Below are positions 4,774 through 5,516 of a stretch of DNA of 5,516 nucleotides, one piece after another. The stretch's first letter is position 1; every line of letters begins with the position of its first letter. The notes under the pieces are model-generated. The model was not told the origin of the DNA. It ran no database searches and saw only the letters and a program-made list of their open reading frames with translations. Source of the stretch: Clostridia bacterium (GTDB taxonomy: Bacteria > Bacillota > Clostridia > Oscillospirales > CAG-272); assembly GCA_017411935.1 (NCBI GenBank), contig JAFQPC010000187.1:1-5516 (forward strand), read 5' to 3'. Both the position numbers and the translations under genes were made by a program.

Positions 4774-5076
4774 ATGCAAAGAAAGTATTTTCAAGGCAGA
4801 AAAACTCTTGCTTCTTTGCTTATTCAAGGCTTTTTGATCCTCCTTTTTGTTTTCTCCGTCGTGTTCTTTTTGTGGAGCTTGATGAAATACAATAAAATTA
4901 TGGAAGATAAAAAAGAAGATGAGGCTTATATTGAGCAGCTTAACGATGAAATCGAGCGTTTGGAATATTTAGTCGATGCGCCGCTGGATGACGCGTATAA
5001 AATTCGTATCGCAAGAGAAAAGCTTGGAATGTGTTTTCCCGATGAAATTATTTTCCACAGCGAAGTGAACGAATAG
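4774..5076 (+). CDS. divIC: Septum formation initiator family protein, DivIC/FtsB-like
   Basis: DivIC (FtsB in Gram-negatives) is a bitopic membrane protein that forms a complex with FtsL and DivIB/FtsQ and activates septal wall synthesis. The 100-residue product has a short basic N-terminus, one membrane span (about 12-35), a charged coiled-coil stretch (about 36-68) and the C-terminal family block YKIRIAREKLGMCFPDEIIF (75-94), comparable to IARxELGxVxPGEIxY of DivIC. I chose ATG 4774 because AAGGGGG ends at 4765, eight nt upstream. The in-frame GTG 4735 overlaps the yabQ stop and has no ribosome site. It is the last gene of the conserved block. It has a likely sigma-A promoter within yabQ and a terminator about 100 bp downstream. 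Confidence 0.9.
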   Translation: MQRKYFQGRKTLASLLIQGFLILLFVFSVVFFLWSLMKYNKIMEDKKEDEAYIEQLNDEIERLEYLVDAPLDDAYKIRIAREKLGMCFPDEIIFHSEVNE

Positions 5077-5118
5077 TGTGAAATGCAACAACTCCAACCA
5101 ACACGGTGGGATTCGTTC
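5067..5118. repeat. Inverted repeat spanning the divIC stop codon
   Basis: The arms GAACGAAT (5067-5074) and ATTCGTTC (5111-5118) are perfect complements around 36 nt. Inside, GTGT (5076-5079) can pair with ACAC (5101-5104). The long loop and the lack of an adjacent T-tract speak against a terminator. A T6 run lies 20 nt further on, at 5139-5144. Confidence 0.3.
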
Positions 5119-5178
5119 GTTTGAAAGAATAAAATCTGTTTTTTAATTGAATCGCAGACTTTGCTTCAAATTTTTCGG

Positions 5179-5216
5179 AAACGCCGTGATAGAGATATCT
5201 CGGCGTTTGCTTTTTT
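5179..5216 (+). terminator. Rho-independent terminator downstream of divIC
   Basis: AAACGCCG (5179-5186) pairs with CGGCGTTT (5201-5208). The stem continues, after one T-T mismatch, with GATA (5188-5191) and TATC (5196-5199) around a GAGA loop. GC and six T (5211-5216) follow. It lies between divIC and glgB, so glgB should have a separate promoter. Confidence 0.85.
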
Positions 5217-5302
5217 AGAAATGGGTATATATTTCAAAAGCGGACGTATAATAAGGAAGGCGCGATTTATTGCGAAACAAAAAAACGGAAGGAACGGAAA
5301 TT

Positions 5303-5516
5303 ATGAAAAAAAGGAACGATATGGCATCCTATTTGTTCCATCAGGGAACAAATTATACGGCATACGATTATTTGGGCTTGCATATCGAAGGTTCGGTTGC
5401 CGTGTTCCGTGTCTGGGCACCCAATGCCGAGATGGTTTTTGTGGTGGGCGATTTTAATGAATGGAAAAATCATCATCCGATGACGAAGATCACCGATGCG
5501 GTGTTTGGGAGCTCAA
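5303..5516 (+). CDS. glgB: 1,4-alpha-glucan branching enzyme GlgB, N-terminal part (right edge; probable frameshift)
   Basis: GlgB transfers alpha-1,4 glucan segments to make the alpha-1,6 branches of glycogen. Only about 70 N-terminal residues are present, covering the start of the carbohydrate-binding (CBM48) domain: YLFHQGTNYTAYDYLGLH (10-27), then VFRVWAPNAEMVFVVGDFNE (34-53). These are the usual opening blocks of clostridial and bacillar branching enzymes. ATG 5303 is preceded by AAGGAA at 5289-5294. A TATAAT at 5247-5252 might be the -10 of its promoter, but no -35 is seen. From codon 67 the frame gives VFGSS, whereas the family expects G-[VI]-W-[ET]-L; exactly that (GVWEL) is read one frame over from 5500, which suggests a missing base near 5498-5500. 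The neighbour differs from Bacillus, where yabR follows divIC. Confidence 0.82.
   Translation, partial: MKKRNDMASYLFHQGTNYTAYDYLGLHIEGSVAVFRVWAPNAEMVFVVGDFNEWKNHHPMTKITDAVFGSS

Noticed and set aside
5067..5178. A small structured RNA between divIC and glgB.
   Set aside because: Apart from one inverted repeat with a long loop, no promoter or known RNA family pattern is visible.
5247..5252. A TATAAT as a glgB promoter.
   Set aside because: No -35 element at 16-18 nt and no extended -10, so it is mentioned only in the glgB entry.
5161..5457. A 98-codon open frame beginning with TTG between divIC and glgB.
   Set aside because: It crosses the terminator, has no ribosome site, and its second half is glgB read in the wrong frame.

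Overview
The window looks like a chromosomal segment of an anaerobic, endospore-forming Firmicute of the class Clostridia. All convincing genes lie on the + strand. From about 595 to 5076 they follow the conserved sporulation and division block known from Bacillus (yabM/spoVB-like, yabN/mazG, yabO/rqcP, yabP, yabQ, divIC), with a gene for the nucleoid protein HU inserted between mazG and rqcP. No complete mobile element, CRISPR array, tRNA or rRNA is visible. The assignment rests on gene order and recognisable protein families, not on a phylogenetic marker.

Layout. Positions 1-490 are a chimera. A reading frame encoding part of a type I restriction R subunit (HsdR, including its Walker A motif) runs in from the left edge. 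Near 258-277 it breaks into the C-terminal ~75 codons of a uridine/nucleoside kinase in a different frame. Next come spoVB (flippase-like spore cortex protein) and mazG (NTP pyrophosphohydrolase), overlapping by 50 bp. An AT-rich spacer with phased A/T tracts and a near-consensus sigma-A promoter leads into hup, which ends at a strong terminator. Then follow rqcP (S4-domain ribosome quality control factor), yabP and yabQ (mother-cell sporulation proteins), divIC/ftsB (septum formation) with its own sigma-A promoter inside yabQ, a terminator, and the 5' end of glgB (glycogen branching enzyme). glgB probably has a frameshift close to the right edge.

How it works together. Vegetative genes (hup, rqcP, divIC) alternate with sporulation genes (spoVB, yabP, yabQ). 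The sequence suggests matching signals: sigma-A promoters for hup and divIC, and sigma-E-like promoters (ATA, 16 nt, then a CATACAAT-like -10) for spoVB and yabP. The most interesting element lies between rqcP and yabP. There a 13-bp terminator hairpin carries the predicted sigma-E -10 in its 5' arm and the yabP Shine-Dalgarno in its 3' arm. A transcript reading through from rqcP would be terminated and have its ribosome site sequestered, while a transcript started at the nested promoter would lack the 5' arm and be freely translated. The promoter calls and this mechanism are inferences; the hairpin and the ribosome binding site are directly visible.
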